The notes under the pieces are model-generated. The model ran no database searches and was not told the DNA's origin. It saw only the letters and a program-made list of their open reading frames with translations. A DNA stretch of 64,000 nucleotides, from assembly GCF_026651875.1 (NCBI RefSeq), contig NZ_CP104067.1, positions 4,764,501 through 4,828,500 on the forward strand. The letters run 5' to 3'. This DNA is from Alicyclobacillus fastidiosus (GTDB lineage: Bacteria; Bacillota; Bacilli; Alicyclobacillales; Alicyclobacillaceae). The number at the start of each line of letters is the position of its first letter. Position 1 is the first letter of the stretch. Below are positions 55,871-64,000 of the stretch, in pieces. The position numbers were made by a program, and so were the translations under genes.

Positions 55871-57252
55871 CAGCTTTCAACCACCCGCACCTGAGCCTCG
55901 GTCACTTCGGCGATGGCTTGATGCAGAATCGCTGTCATCTCTTTGAGATCTTCCAGTTTCGCGGCGAGCGGAGGCATAAACACCATCACATCAGTCAGGG
56001 GCCTGACCAGCATCCCCAAGTCACGGCACCTTCTGGCGACTCGGCTGCCGATACGCTCCTGCAGCGGGAATGGATCCTTTGTGACCTTGTCTTGGACCAA
56101 CTCAACCCCCACCATCAATCCACTTTGCCGAACGTCCCCGACGTGGGCTAGCGATCGGATAGGCTCTAGATAGTGATGCAGTTTTGCAGCTTTTCGTTCC
56201 ACCTCAGCCACGAGGTCGCTTTGTTCAAACAGCTTCAGGTTCGCTAGTGCCACCGCACATCCCAACTGGTTCCCGGTATACGAGTGACCGTGGTACAGGG
56301 TTTTGAACTCCTCGTAGTCCGCGTAAAAGGCATTATAGATCTCATCAGTGGTCAAGGTGGCTGCAACCGGCAGATAGCCCCCTGTGATGCCTTTGGCAAC
56401 CGTTAAAATGTCCGGGGTGACGCCATCGTGTTCACAAGCAAACATCTTACCGGTTCGCCCGAACCCAGTGGCTACTTCGTCTACAATGAGCAAGATGCGG
56501 TAGCTAGAGCACAGATTCCGCAACGCGCGAAGATACCCCGGGGGCATGGGAACCATTCCCCCTGCTCCCTGCACGGGTTCCACAATCATCGCGGCAATTT
56601 GGTCCCCCTGCTTCTGGAATAGCTCCTCCACGGCATGCAGAGAACCGTTCACCACGTCTTCCCCCGACTCTCCGTACGGATTTCGATAGAGGTTTGGGAA
56701 CGGAACTTTCAGAGATGGAAACAGCAAGGGTGCGTACACCTGATGGAACAGATCGATAGATCCCACCGAGACAGCCCCCACTGTATCCCCATGATACGCC
56801 TGACCCATCGTCACAAACGTGGTTTTGCCTTCTACACCCTGGTTTCGCCAGTACTGAAAGGCCATTTTCAGCGCGATCTCGACGGCCTCCGCGCCCGAAT
56901 CCGAAAAAAATACTTTCCGAAGGCCACTGGGCGCAATGGATATCAGCTTCTCTGCCAACAAAATGGCCGGTACACTCCCCATCCCAAGCAGTGTCGAGTG
57001 AGCAATCGAGTTCAACTGCTCGCGAATCGCCACATCTAATTCGGACACCCGGTGGCCATGGACGTTGAGCCAGACCGAAGAGACCCCGTCCCAATACTCA
57101 TTCCCTTTGACATCGCGCAATCGGCAACCGCGGCCGCTCTCGATAATCACCGGTTCATCCGCTAAATATTCCTTCATTTGTGTAAATGGATTCCACAGGT
57201 ACCGACGGTTTTTTTCACACAGTTCTTCATATGTCATGCCGTGATAGGTCAC
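55870..57252 (-). CDS. bioA: Adenosylmethionine-8-amino-7-oxononanoate aminotransferase
   Basis: Class III aminotransferase, about 460 residues, making 7,8-diaminopelargonate. YLWNPFTQMKEYLADEP is the BioA-specific opening; [46 protein letters not shown] holds the PLP residues. GTG 57252, following AAGGGGG, is the likeliest start; the ATG at 57237 is possible. First gene of bioAFD, 51 bp from the BirA operator. bioB and pimelate genes are not in the window. Confidence 0.93.
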
Positions 57253-57302
57253 CAAAAATCCCCCTTCATCACGCGTCCTTGCCAACTATTGCAGCCAACA
57301 GC

Positions 57303-57338
57303 AATTGTTAACATACATTCTATACGAGGTTAACAATT
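57303..57338. promoter_or_regulatory. BirA (biotin repressor) operator
   Basis: AATTGTTAAC-N16-GTTAACAATT, a perfect 10-bp inverted repeat centred about 68 bp upstream of bioA. It fits the well-known BirA site TTGTTAACC-N14-16-GGTTAACAA. Biotin-bound BirA should repress the operon here. Confidence 0.9.
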
Positions 57339-57440
57339 AGATCTAGACGCGGACAAAGAGCCGGCAAAACCTCATCACTAGTACTCCAAAAGAGTAGATT
57401 CCACATGGCGCATAAAACCCCGTTACTTTCAGTTGGGTTA

Positions 57441-57818
57441 TCAGGCGCGCAGTCGACGCCGCGGTTTGCGCCCCGGCCCCGCCTTCTTGTTTGTCGCCTG
57501 TTGTGCACTGTCGTGAAACATCCAAAACGGATCAAACCCAAGTGCCGTAAACGGCCACTGTGAACTCATCTTCCGCAAGTCCTGAAACATCGGGGGAAAT
57601 TGGGACCCGTCACCTTTTTCGCCGTCACGATTGCCAAGAGGGTATACCATGAATTGCTTGACCCAGTCCGGTACCCCCTCTGGAAATATCCCGGAACTGG
57701 AATTGGGCATGTTTGTCCACCAGGGCATCTTCTGGCCTTCTCCACTAAAAAACGACTTCATGAAATCCTCCCACATGTCGCTCACCCCTTCATAATATTC
57801 AATGAAAAACATATCCAT
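57441..57818 (-). CDS. Hypothetical protein, about 125 aa
   Basis: Not recognised. The protein starts MDMFFIEYYEGVSDMWEDFM at ATG 57818, is rich in Trp, Phe, Met and Pro (MPWWTNMPNSSSGIFPEGV, WPFTALGFDPFWMF) and ends in a basic tail GPGRKPRRRLRA. No membrane segment or signal. An in-frame TTG at 57842 is an alternative start; neither has a good ribosome-binding site. Divergent from the GerP-like cluster, so a spore or forespore role is a guess from position. Confidence 0.5.
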   Translation of the reverse strand: MDMFFIEYYEGVSDMWEDFMKSFFSGEGQKMPWWTNMPNSSSGIFPEGVPDWVKQFMVYPLGNRDGEKGDGSQFPPMFQDLRKMSSQWPFTALGFDPFWMFHDSAQQATNKKAGPGRKPRRRLRA

Positions 57819-57883
57819 AAGGTGATCCGCATTGCGGCGCAATGTTTGGATGACACGTCCCGAGAGGAGTTGAACGGAACCTG

Positions 57884-58306
57884 ATGTTCAGATCACGTCG
57901 CATTCTTCGCAATCAGACGCTGATAATTGACGAACTCCGACGCACGAACCAACTCCTGAAGTCCATACCGGAGCAAATGGCCAACGCGCCAGGGACCATC
58001 AACATTCAAAACCTAAAAATCGAACAAGCTACGCTGGATAAATTGCTCTTTCAACTGGAGCGAATCGATGTAAAAGAACTCAGTGGCACACTGAACTTGG
58101 GGAATAATTTTCAATTGGACAACCCTGAAAAACGTGTTCTGTCGAACAAGATTCCGAAACTTCAAGGGCTCATTCAATCGGGTGCGGAACACTCCGACGC
58201 AGCGAAGGTCGACTCGGATGCACCCTCGGATGCGTGCCCGCAGGCCGACCGTCCCAACGTGACGACGACAAACAGTGGCTACATGGTAAAGGTCACGAGA
58301 GATTAG
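57884..58306 (+). CDS. GerPC-like spore germination protein
   Basis: 140 residues. An N-terminal helical stretch (ILRNQTLIIDELRRTNQLLKS) is followed by INIQNLKIEQATLDKLLFQLERIDVKELSGTLNLGNN. The LERxxVKELSGTLNxG pattern is the hallmark of GerPC, where a similar L-V-LEGTLNIG occurs. Shorter than Bacillus GerPC (about 200), with a variable Asp/Ser/Thr-rich tail. GerP proteins help germinants pass the spore coat. First of three adjacent genes. Confidence 0.65.
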   Translation: MFRSRRILRNQTLIIDELRRTNQLLKSIPEQMANAPGTINIQNLKIEQATLDKLLFQLERIDVKELSGTLNLGNNFQLDNPEKRVLSNKIPKLQGLIQSGAEHSDAAKVDSDAPSDACPQADRPNVTTTNSGYMVKVTRD

Positions 58307-58320
58307 GAGGGAATCGTAGA

Positions 58321-58632
58321 TTGGCTGAACAAGACAACGCCGAAGCTTCCTTGTTATCGACCGTCTTTCTCGTAGGCGCGGTATCAGTTGGCCACATGGA
58401 GGGCGCTTCATGCCTGAACGTAGGCAACAATTTTCCGACCAATTTCCGCAGCGTCAAAAAGCATAATCAAGGCTTTGGCAATGTCACTGGAGACCACAAC
58501 ACGATGAAGAGCCTCAGATCGCTCCTGAGTGATCCAGACGTGCTGGACGCCGTTTCATTTAAAAACGACACAGAGATTCCCGATTGGGTTGTCAAAGTGA
58601 TCGAGACTTCACAGCGTGCAAAGGAGGATTAA
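58321..58632 (+). CDS. GerP-family (GerPA/GerPE-like) small protein
   Basis: 103 residues from TTG 58321, preceded by AGGAGGG; a longer frame runs back into the GerPC-like gene. The core VGAVSVGHMEGASCLNVGNNF and SVKKHNQGFGNVTGDHN matches the beta-strand/GNN pattern seen in its neighbour and in GerP proteins. The charged C-terminal 40 residues are not shared with GerPA. Exact paralogue not assigned. Confidence 0.55.
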   Translation: MAEQDNAEASLLSTVFLVGAVSVGHMEGASCLNVGNNFPTNFRSVKKHNQGFGNVTGDHNTMKSLRSLLSDPDVLDAVSFKNDTEIPDWVVKVIETSQRAKED

Positions 58633-58636
58633 GACG

Positions 58637-58867
58637 ATGAACCAGTGGCGCCTCGGATCCATCCAGCTTGGGACCATCTCAGGAGCGTCCAGCGTATCGT
58701 TTGGGAATAACATTCGGATTGGCCAGGCGGATGTGTGCAAGGTTTCCGATGGCTTCGGCTCCTTGGGTGGTGAAAAAAACGAGTTCAGTGAAAACGTGCA
58801 AATTACGTTCGACCAAGACGTGATGGACAGTGCGGACAGTGTTGTCAAATCAGACGCAGATTCGTAA
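58637..58867 (+). CDS. GerPA/GerPF-like small spore germination protein
   Basis: 76 residues: MNQWRLGSIQLGTISGASSV, then SFGNNIRIGQADVCKVSDGFGSLGG and a tail with DQDVMDSADSVVKSDADS. GerPA/GerPF have the same layout: a short strand pair, a VGD/FGN turn, a GSGSxN segment and an acidic DSD tail, in about 72 residues. ATG after AAAGGAGG, 4 bp after the previous stop. Confidence 0.6.
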   Translation: MNQWRLGSIQLGTISGASSVSFGNNIRIGQADVCKVSDGFGSLGGEKNEFSENVQITFDQDVMDSADSVVKSDADS

Positions 58868-58884
58868 GGGCACCACGCGTGTCA

Positions 58885-58915
58885 AACGAGCACTGCAAAA
58901 TGAGCAGCGCTCGTT
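58885..58915 (+). terminator. Hairpin after the GerP-like cluster
   Basis: AACGAGCACTGC and GCAGCGCTCGTT form a 12-bp stem with one mismatch, 18 bp beyond the last stop. T tract weak. Confidence 0.55.
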
Positions 58916-59007
58916 CGAATCCGTATTTTGTGCAACCTATGTGGAACGTGTGAGGTCCGGTTCTTTTTCAAAAGGGGCTGCACAGATCGACGCTTGTGAA
59001 ACGGTAC

Positions 59008-60681
59008 CTAGTCCCTATCTCGCAGTTGTCGGAGCGTATACATGATTGATTTATTTTGTTTCCCAAAGTAGTGGTGCAGGTCAGCATAACACTTGTACTG
59101 TGAGTGATAGACTTCTCTGGTCGATGCGTTTGGGTGATATACAACCTGCTCATACGAGATCATCTGCTCGATGGCCTCCTGAACGGAATCGTACCCCCCT
59201 GCGCCATGACCGGCTGCGACGGCCCCGAATAGGGCGGAACCAAGTGCGACATTTTCGTTCATCTTCGGTACGTATACGCGTTTTCCCGTGACATCCGCAT
59301 AAATTTGCATGAGGAGTCGATTTTTCTGGGCAATGCCGCCGCCCACGTGAAGCGTATTGACTTCGAGTCCTTTTTCCTCAAACTGCTCGATGATCATTCG
59401 CGTGCCAAATGCGGTCGACTCGAGCAAAGCGCGGTAAATCTCTTCAGGCTTGGTCGCCAGGGTGTACCCAATGATCACCCCTGACAACGTGGTATCCGCT
59501 AAAATGCGGTTGCCGTTCCACCAGTCAAGGGCCAGTAGGCCACTTTCCCCCGGTACCAAAGAATCGGCTCTACGCTCCAGCCAATCGAAGGTGGATATCC
59601 CTTCCCTTCGGGCTGAATCCAGTACATATGGAGGTACACCATGCTGCGCGAACCAGCCGAAGATATCCCCTACCGCTGCTTGCCCAGCCTCGTAGCCGTA
59701 GTAGCCTGGGATGATGCCATTCTGCACGACGCCCGTCATCCCTGGAACAAATTCCTCCCGATCCGCCAATAACATGTGACAAGTGGACGTTCCCATCGCC
59801 AAGACCATCTTCCCCGGCTGTGCAATACCTAATCCTGGTACGGCCGCGAACGCATCAATGACTGCCGATGCAACCGGCGTACCTGGAAGGAGGCCAAGGC
59901 TTGACGCCATCTCCTCAGATAATCCGCCGACATTCGATCCAACTGGGACGACACGTCCCGCTAGTTTTTTGTCCACCAGGTCTTCCAATTCGGGATGAAG
60001 TGCCCGGAAGTACCCGGTTGGAGGATATCCATCTCGAGCGTGCCACAGCGCCTTGAATCCAGCTCCGCCCGCATTTCGGACAAGCCGACCTGTGAGACAT
60101 AGCGTAATCCAGTCACCTGCCTCGACAAATTTATCCGCCACCCGATAGATCTCCGGGTCTTCCGTGAGAACCTGTAGTACCTTGGGTACCATCCACTCCG
60201 AAGAAATTCTCCCCCCGTATCTGTCGAGGAACCGCCCCCCTCGTTCCTCTGCGACGCTCGTCGCCAGCCTCGCTTGTGCATCCGCGGCGTGATGCTTCCA
60301 TAACTTTGGCCAACTGTGCGGTCTTCGTCGATACGCTTCGAGCAGACAGAGTGGAGTCCCCTGTTCGTCAATCGGAAGGATGGTACAAGATGTGAAGTCA
60401 ATTCCGATGCCAATGACATCCCGCGCCGCGACCCCACTTTCCTTCAGAACTGACGGAATCGACTCCCGAATTGCATCTATGTAATCCTTTGGATGCTGGA
60501 GTGCCCAATCGAAACCAAGGGATTCACCCGTCGGCAATTCGCGGCTCAAGACACCATGTCGATAGGGCGTGCTGTGTGCGGCCATCAGTTGTCCCGATGT
60601 CGTGCTGACCAACACCACACGTGCGGACTCTGTCCCAAAGTCAATACCTATCGTAAACTTATCCAGAACCTCCACCTCCAA
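59008..60681 (-). CDS. araB: Ribulokinase-like FGGY kinase
   Basis: 557 residues, the size of AraB ribulokinase. N-terminal ATP/sugar domain FTIGIDFGTESARVVLVST; GIGIDFTSCTILPIDEQGTPL; YGGRISSEWMVPKVLQV; FGGY signature region TLHVGGGIAQKNRLLMQIYADVTGKRVYVP. It phosphorylates ribulose or a related keto-sugar. The start is unclear: a GGAGGTGGAGG site lies within the first five codons from TTG 60681, so translation may begin at the CTG at 60664-60666 just before DKFTIG. No arabinose isomerase is nearby; the operon context (RbtT-like transporter, DhaKL, RpiB) points to polyol-derived ribulose or erythrulose. Confidence 0.85.
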   Translation of the reverse strand: MEVEVLDKFTIGIDFGTESARVVLVSTTSGQLMAAHSTPYRHGVLSRELPTGESLGFDWALQHPKDYIDAIRESIPSVLKESGVAARDVIGIGIDFTSCTILPIDEQGTPLCLLEAYRRRPHSWPKLWKHHAADAQARLATSVAEERGGRFLDRYGGRISSEWMVPKVLQVLTEDPEIYRVADKFVEAGDWITLCLTGRLVRNAGGAGFKALWHARDGYPPTGYFRALHPELEDLVDKKLAGRVVPVGSNVGGLSEEMASSLGLLPGTPVASAVIDAFAAVPGLGIAQPGKMVLAMGTSTCHMLLADREEFVPGMTGVVQNGIIPGYYGYEAGQAAVGDIFGWFAQHGVPPYVLDSARREGISTFDWLERRADSLVPGESGLLALDWWNGNRILADTTLSGVIIGYTLATKPEEIYRALLESTAFGTRMIIEQFEEKGLEVNTLHVGGGIAQKNRLLMQIYADVTGKRVYVPKMNENVALGSALFGAVAAGHGAGGYDSVQEAIEQMISYEQVVYHPNASTREVYHSQYKCYADLHHYFGKQNKSIMYTLRQLRDRD

Positions 60682-60707
60682 ATGCGCTTCGTCACCGAAC
60701 GAAGAAA

Positions 60708-60735
60708 GAGCGACGCCATTAAAGACGCGTCGCTC
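60708..60735 (-). terminator. Intercistronic hairpin between transporter and kinase genes
   Basis: GAGCGACGC pairs with GCGTCGCTC around 10 bases; on the minus strand it is followed by TTTCTTCG. It may partially terminate or stabilise the transporter transcript, lowering kinase expression. Confidence 0.5.
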
Positions 60736-60759
60736 ACGTGATGGGATTTATACGATAGA

Positions 60760-62079
60760 TTATAGACGTTCGTTCGCCGAAGCGTGGCCGACCAGGCCGG
60801 TCCTCGGGTCTTCGCTCGTCTTTTGAACCTCCAAAAAGTGCGTGAGAATCGCACTCACGATGTAGAGCACAGCAAATGTCCAAACAATGCCTTGTACCCC
60901 GAAGGAGTTATTGAGTAAACCGACAATCGCCGGCCCAACGAATGTACTTAGCCCTGCCCCGAGATTCAAAATCGACATAGACGCACCCTTGTGATTTGGT
61001 GCGAGGGAAGGCATGATGGCCGACAACGGTACGAACCCAGCGAGCGTGATACCGAATAATACCGAGGCCAACACGGCAACCCAATAATTGTGCCCAGCTG
61101 CAAGTGGACCGTAATAAAAGAAGAGCGAGGTGATGGCACAACCGACTCCGCCAAACCATTTTACTTGTGCACGCCATCCAATTTTATCCCCAACCATTCC
61201 CCAGATCAGGTTGAAAATCATGTTGCTGATGGACATGTCACCCCAGATCTGCAACCACTGCGATGTCGAGAAGTGAAGTGTTTGCGTAAAGAAAATTGGT
61301 AGAATGACGACGAATCCATATTGTGCTGACGTGTTGATGACGCGGACGATGCCCCCCATTCCGACACGAGGATTCTCAAATGCAATGGTGATGCCCTTTA
61401 CCAATTCACCCAATCGATTGCCGTGTTCCCGCTCGACACTCACCTGCCTATCGGAAGCGGTTTCACTAAAGTCACTCTTCTCGCGAATGAGTAAGATACC
61501 TAGTAATCCGCCTACGATAATCCACACGAGAGAGCTCCACAACGTCCCCATGAACCCAAAGACCGGTATGGTGAAACTTGGATAGTAAGACCCAATGAAC
61601 CCGAGTCCACCTGCGAATACGAACCAAAACCATCCCATCGCACTACCCAATTTGTCTTTCTCCGACACGTACGAAATCCACACGATAAAGGAAAAGGAGA
61701 AGAGCGGATAACCAAAGCCGCGCAATCCGTACATGACCAACATCATCGCGTAATTTTTGTGATCGAGACCGAAGTATAAGAAGCCAACGTCAAAGACGAC
61801 CCAAATGATAAAGCCAAGAACCATCGCGCGTCTCGGTCCCCAAATTTCGGCCAGCACGCCCGACAACCAGGACGCAATCGCAAGTGTGATACCGTAGATA
61901 CTGAACACCATTGCAGATTGATTCACGCTGAATCCTAACTGCACCATGTACTTAGACAGAAATGCTTGCTCGACACCGTCGCCCACCATGAACAGAAAGA
62001 CCGAGACGAATCCCCAAAACAAACTTACGGGCATGCCTAGTATTTCACGCTCTTTTGCGCTTTGTACGTCGATAGACAC
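60760..62079 (-). CDS. MFS transporter, RbtT/DalT/CsbX type
   Basis: About 439 residues with 12 membrane segments. Starts at GTG 62079, after GAGAGGGG; the much longer upstream frame overlaps dhaL and is not credible. The opening LFWGFVSVFLFMVGDGVEQAFLSKYMVQLGFSVNQSAMVFSIYG is like the ribitol/arabinitol transporters RbtT and DalT and Bacillus CsbX. Probably imports a polyol or keto-sugar for the flanking kinases. Confidence 0.82.
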   Translation of the reverse strand: MSIDVQSAKEREILGMPVSLFWGFVSVFLFMVGDGVEQAFLSKYMVQLGFSVNQSAMVFSIYGITLAIASWLSGVLAEIWGPRRAMVLGFIIWVVFDVGFLYFGLDHKNYAMMLVMYGLRGFGYPLFSFSFIVWISYVSEKDKLGSAMGWFWFVFAGGLGFIGSYYPSFTIPVFGFMGTLWSSLVWIIVGGLLGILLIREKSDFSETASDRQVSVEREHGNRLGELVKGITIAFENPRVGMGGIVRVINTSAQYGFVVILPIFFTQTLHFSTSQWLQIWGDMSISNMIFNLIWGMVGDKIGWRAQVKWFGGVGCAITSLFFYYGPLAAGHNYWVAVLASVLFGITLAGFVPLSAIMPSLAPNHKGASMSILNLGAGLSTFVGPAIVGLLNNSFGVQGIVWTFAVLYIVSAILTHFLEVQKTSEDPRTGLVGHASANERL

Positions 62080-62185
62080 AGGTAATCCCCTCTCTTCCAT
62101 GATCGCTGTTCCAACTCTGATAGAAGGGGGATTGCCCCTTCCATCCCCGCTTCCACAGCCAGTCCTCTTCTGCGGTGCGCCGCAA

Positions 62186-62833
62186 TCAGCCTGCGAATTC
62201 GCCCACTCGCAACGAGACGAGGTCTGCTCCGGCTTGCAACACGACATATGCCGACGCGGCACCCGGGTCTACACCACCACGGGAGCGTTCACCTAAGCGG
62301 CTCGACCTCCCAATGTTCGCGACCATCTCACGAGTGGATTCCATGCCCGCATGCGCTTCCTGCATCGCCGTCTTCACCTTGTCGGCCCATGACCCTTGAG
62401 CGTCCATACTGTCGCGAAGCGTTTGCGCGAACGGCAATAGTGTATCAAGCAATGTTTTATCACCGAGCTGTGCCTTTCCTCGTTCCTGCATGCCTGCTAC
62501 CCCAAGTTGAATCATCTGCACACAATCTTCGGCTGACAGCGCAGACTTTCCAGTTGCGTACTTGGCAGCGCGGAGGAACGCCGTTCCGTACAGAGGGCCG
62601 ATCGATGCACCGACAGCTTGAATAAACGACTTGGCGCAAACTTTTAGATACTCGCCAATATCCGTAAATTCATCCGGCGATACAGCGCATGCAGCCGCGA
62701 AACCGATGTCCATACTGATGCCGTGATCGCCGTCTCCAGCGAACCCGTCCAATTCGCACAATTCGTCGCGCTTCTCGTGAATGCGTTTGGAGATTTCCTG
62801 GAATAATTCATGTAATTGCTGTAGTTGAATCAT
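62186..62833 (-). CDS. dhaL: Dihydroxyacetone kinase L subunit-like protein
   Basis: 215 residues starting MIQLQQLHELFQEISKRIHE at ATG 62833, spaced 9 bases from GAAGGAAGGA. All-helical ADP/ATP-binding protein; the Mg-binding Asp cluster is in DGFAGDGDHGISMDIGF, and DTLLPFAQTLRDSM and SRLGERSRGGVDPGAASAYVVL are the nucleotide-lid and DPG motifs. Works with DhaK encoded just upstream. ATP- versus PTS-dependence is not decided by the sequence I can read, though no PTS DhaM gene is present. Confidence 0.88.
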   Translation of the reverse strand: MIQLQQLHELFQEISKRIHEKRDELCELDGFAGDGDHGISMDIGFAAACAVSPDEFTDIGEYLKVCAKSFIQAVGASIGPLYGTAFLRAAKYATGKSALSAEDCVQMIQLGVAGMQERGKAQLGDKTLLDTLLPFAQTLRDSMDAQGSWADKVKTAMQEAHAGMESTREMVANIGRSSRLGERSRGGVDPGAASAYVVLQAGADLVSLRVGEFAG

Positions 62834-62859
62834 CGAATTCATTCCTTCCTTCAACGACC

Positions 62860-63855
62860 TCAAAAATCGAAACACATCGTCTTTGCAGGGGCATCGATCA
62901 ACTCTTTCAACTCGTCGTCCAATTTCATGATGGTCAACGAACATCCAGCCATTTCCTGAGACGTGATATATTCCCCGACAAACGACTTGTGAACGCGAAT
63001 GTTCAACTTGGCTAGCTCATCGACGACATTGTCGTAGACGATGTAGAGTTCCAGCAGAGAGGTTGCCCCTAAGCCATTGACCATGACCGCGACGTCCGAA
63101 CCTTCGTAAGGGAAATCCCCACAAATGGATTCCACGAGCTCCTTGGCGACCTCTCGTGCAGACATGAGTTTGGTTCGACGAATGCCAGGTTCGCCGTGAA
63201 CACCCATACCAATTTCCATCTCGTCAGGTCCAATCGAGAAATTCGGTTTCCCCGTTTGCGGGAGTGAGCAAGGCTCCAGCGCGACGCCCATCGAACGCGT
63301 CCAATTGTTCGCCTTCTCCGTCGTTTCATACACCTCATCTAACGAAGCGCCAGTCCTCGATTTTGCACCCGCTATTTTATAAATAAAGACCTCGCCTGCA
63401 ATGCCGCGCCGCTTGTGCTCCTCGCCCTTTGGTGCAGACGCGACGTCATCGTGAACGACCAATTCGCGAACCTGGTGACCGTCCATCTCCGCCAGCTCTG
63501 CAGCCATGGAAAAGTTCATATTGTCTCCAGAATAATTTCCGTAGATCAACAGAACGCCAGCCCCTTGATCTACCTCTTTCGTCGCCGTCAGAATCGGGTA
63601 CGGTGAAGGTGAGGCGAAGATATTTCCGACAGCGACCCCATCCGCAAAGCCCTCGCCGACATAGCCGATGAATGAAGGCTCGTGCCCGGATCCCCCGCCG
63701 ATGACGACCCCCACCGTTCCAGGATCCAGGGTCGTCCGGACGATTGCCCGAGGGTCTTCGTCCGATTTTTTAAGTAGGCCACCATGCATCCGCAAGATGC
63801 CAGACAACATATCGTCAATGACTCTATCAGGGTGATTAATGAGTTTCTTGGCCAT
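62860..63855 (-). CDS. dhaK: Dihydroxyacetone kinase K subunit-like protein
   Basis: 331 residues from ATG 63855 (after AGGTGAAC). The substrate is held covalently by a His in GIGMGVHGEPGIRRTK-type EIGMGVHGEPGIRR, and GGGSGHEPSFIGYVGEG and LLIYGNYSGDNMNF form the active site. Family members phosphorylate dihydroxyacetone; relatives act on erythrulose. The start overlaps the end of the RpiB-like gene, and dhaL follows 26 bp later, so the whole set is one operon. Confidence 0.88.
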   Translation of the reverse strand: MAKKLINHPDRVIDDMLSGILRMHGGLLKKSDEDPRAIVRTTLDPGTVGVVIGGGSGHEPSFIGYVGEGFADGVAVGNIFASPSPYPILTATKEVDQGAGVLLIYGNYSGDNMNFSMAAELAEMDGHQVRELVVHDDVASAPKGEEHKRRGIAGEVFIYKIAGAKSRTGASLDEVYETTEKANNWTRSMGVALEPCSLPQTGKPNFSIGPDEMEIGMGVHGEPGIRRTKLMSAREVAKELVESICGDFPYEGSDVAVMVNGLGATSLLELYIVYDNVVDELAKLNIRVHKSFVGEYITSQEMAGCSLTIMKLDDELKELIDAPAKTMCFDF

Positions 63856-64000
63856 CTCGTTCACCTATTTCTTCCGACTCGTAGTGTGCAATCTTGTCAA
63901 CCTTGCGCGCTGAATTCCCACCTTGAAACTCACTTGCCAACCAAGCGTCGACGATACTCTTGGCAAGTTCAGGTCCAATTACGCGTGATCCAAATGTTAA
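63836..64000 (-). CDS. C-terminal part of an RpiB/LacAB-family sugar-phosphate isomerase
   Basis: The frame enters from the right edge and ends at TAA 63836-63838, overlapping the dhaK start by 20 bp. The visible sequence LTFGSRVIGPELAKSIVDAW, then LASEFQGGNSARKVDKI, is the conserved end of RpiB (SLGARVIGP-ELA---V--WL---F-GGRH--R--KI). Family members isomerise ribose-5-P, allose-6-P or erythrulose-4-P. First visible gene of the operon running to ribulokinase. Confidence 0.85.
   Translation of the reverse strand, partial: LTFGSRVIGPELAKSIVDAWLASEFQGGNSARKVDKIAHYESEEIGERDGQETH

Overview
The window comes from the chromosome of a spore-forming Firmicute, most plausibly an Alicyclobacillus-like member of the Bacillales with moderate GC. 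The clues are a GerP-type spore germination cluster, a Bacillus-style arginine (roc) operon with a RocR-like activator, an anti-TRAP homologue, AdaA, strong Gram-positive Shine-Dalgarno sites and frequent TTG/GTG starts. I see no rRNA, tRNA, CRISPR array, prophage or intact transposase. The content is mostly catabolic and nitrogen-scavenging genes, with many local regulators.

Region 1 (1-6.5 kb) holds galactonate dehydratase and a PfkB 2-keto-3-deoxy sugar kinase, divergent from an IclR regulator across two overlapping palindromes. An unknown gene and a second IclR gene follow, facing a gentisate 1,2-dioxygenase plus fumarylacetoacetase-family hydrolase pair. Region 2 (6.6-10.2 kb) has topoisomerase III, whose 3' end, stop codon and terminator lie inside a 156-bp element with perfect 16-bp terminal inverted repeats, and an aldo/keto reductase. 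Region 3 (10.2-16 kb) is a complete urease operon: nickel transporter, fused UreAB, UreC, E, F, G, D.

Region 4 (16-25.3 kb) carries an isochorismatase-type hydrolase, then a divergent protein in which a MerR-like DNA-binding domain precedes an isochorismatase domain whose catalytic Cys is Ala. The domain is missed unless a rare ATT/ATC start is allowed. Next come a luciferase-like monooxygenase with flavin reductase under a palindromic operator, two more IclR regulators, a two-subunit Rieske dioxygenase of the salicylate/anthranilate type, and an aromatic-acid transporter. With the gentisate genes of region 1 this suggests salicylate or a related compound being degraded through gentisate.

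Region 5 (25.8-37.7 kb) has an orphan histidine kinase, HinT, a sugar isomerase/oxidoreductase pair, and a ureide/amide module: tandem duplicated amidases, an AtzG-like small protein, an M20 carbamoylase and a divergent NCS1 permease with a Cys-rich C-terminal tail. Region 6 (37.8-46.3 kb) is arginine catabolism: permease, sigma-54-type activator with altered GAFTGA loop, rocA, rocD, glutamate dehydrogenase, arginase. Arginase yields urea, which the urease could use.

Region 7 (46.6-53.8 kb) is mixed: diguanylate cyclase, ABC ATPase relic, glycosyltransferase, chemoreceptor, anti-TRAP homologue with two small ORFs upstream, AdaA, EamA transporter. Region 8 (54-57.3 kb) is bioA-bioF-bioD behind a clear BirA operator. 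Region 9 (57.4-58.9 kb) is a GerP-like cluster. Region 10 (59-64 kb) is a polyol/keto-sugar operon, RpiB (cut by the window end), DhaK, DhaL, RbtT-type transporter and ribulokinase.
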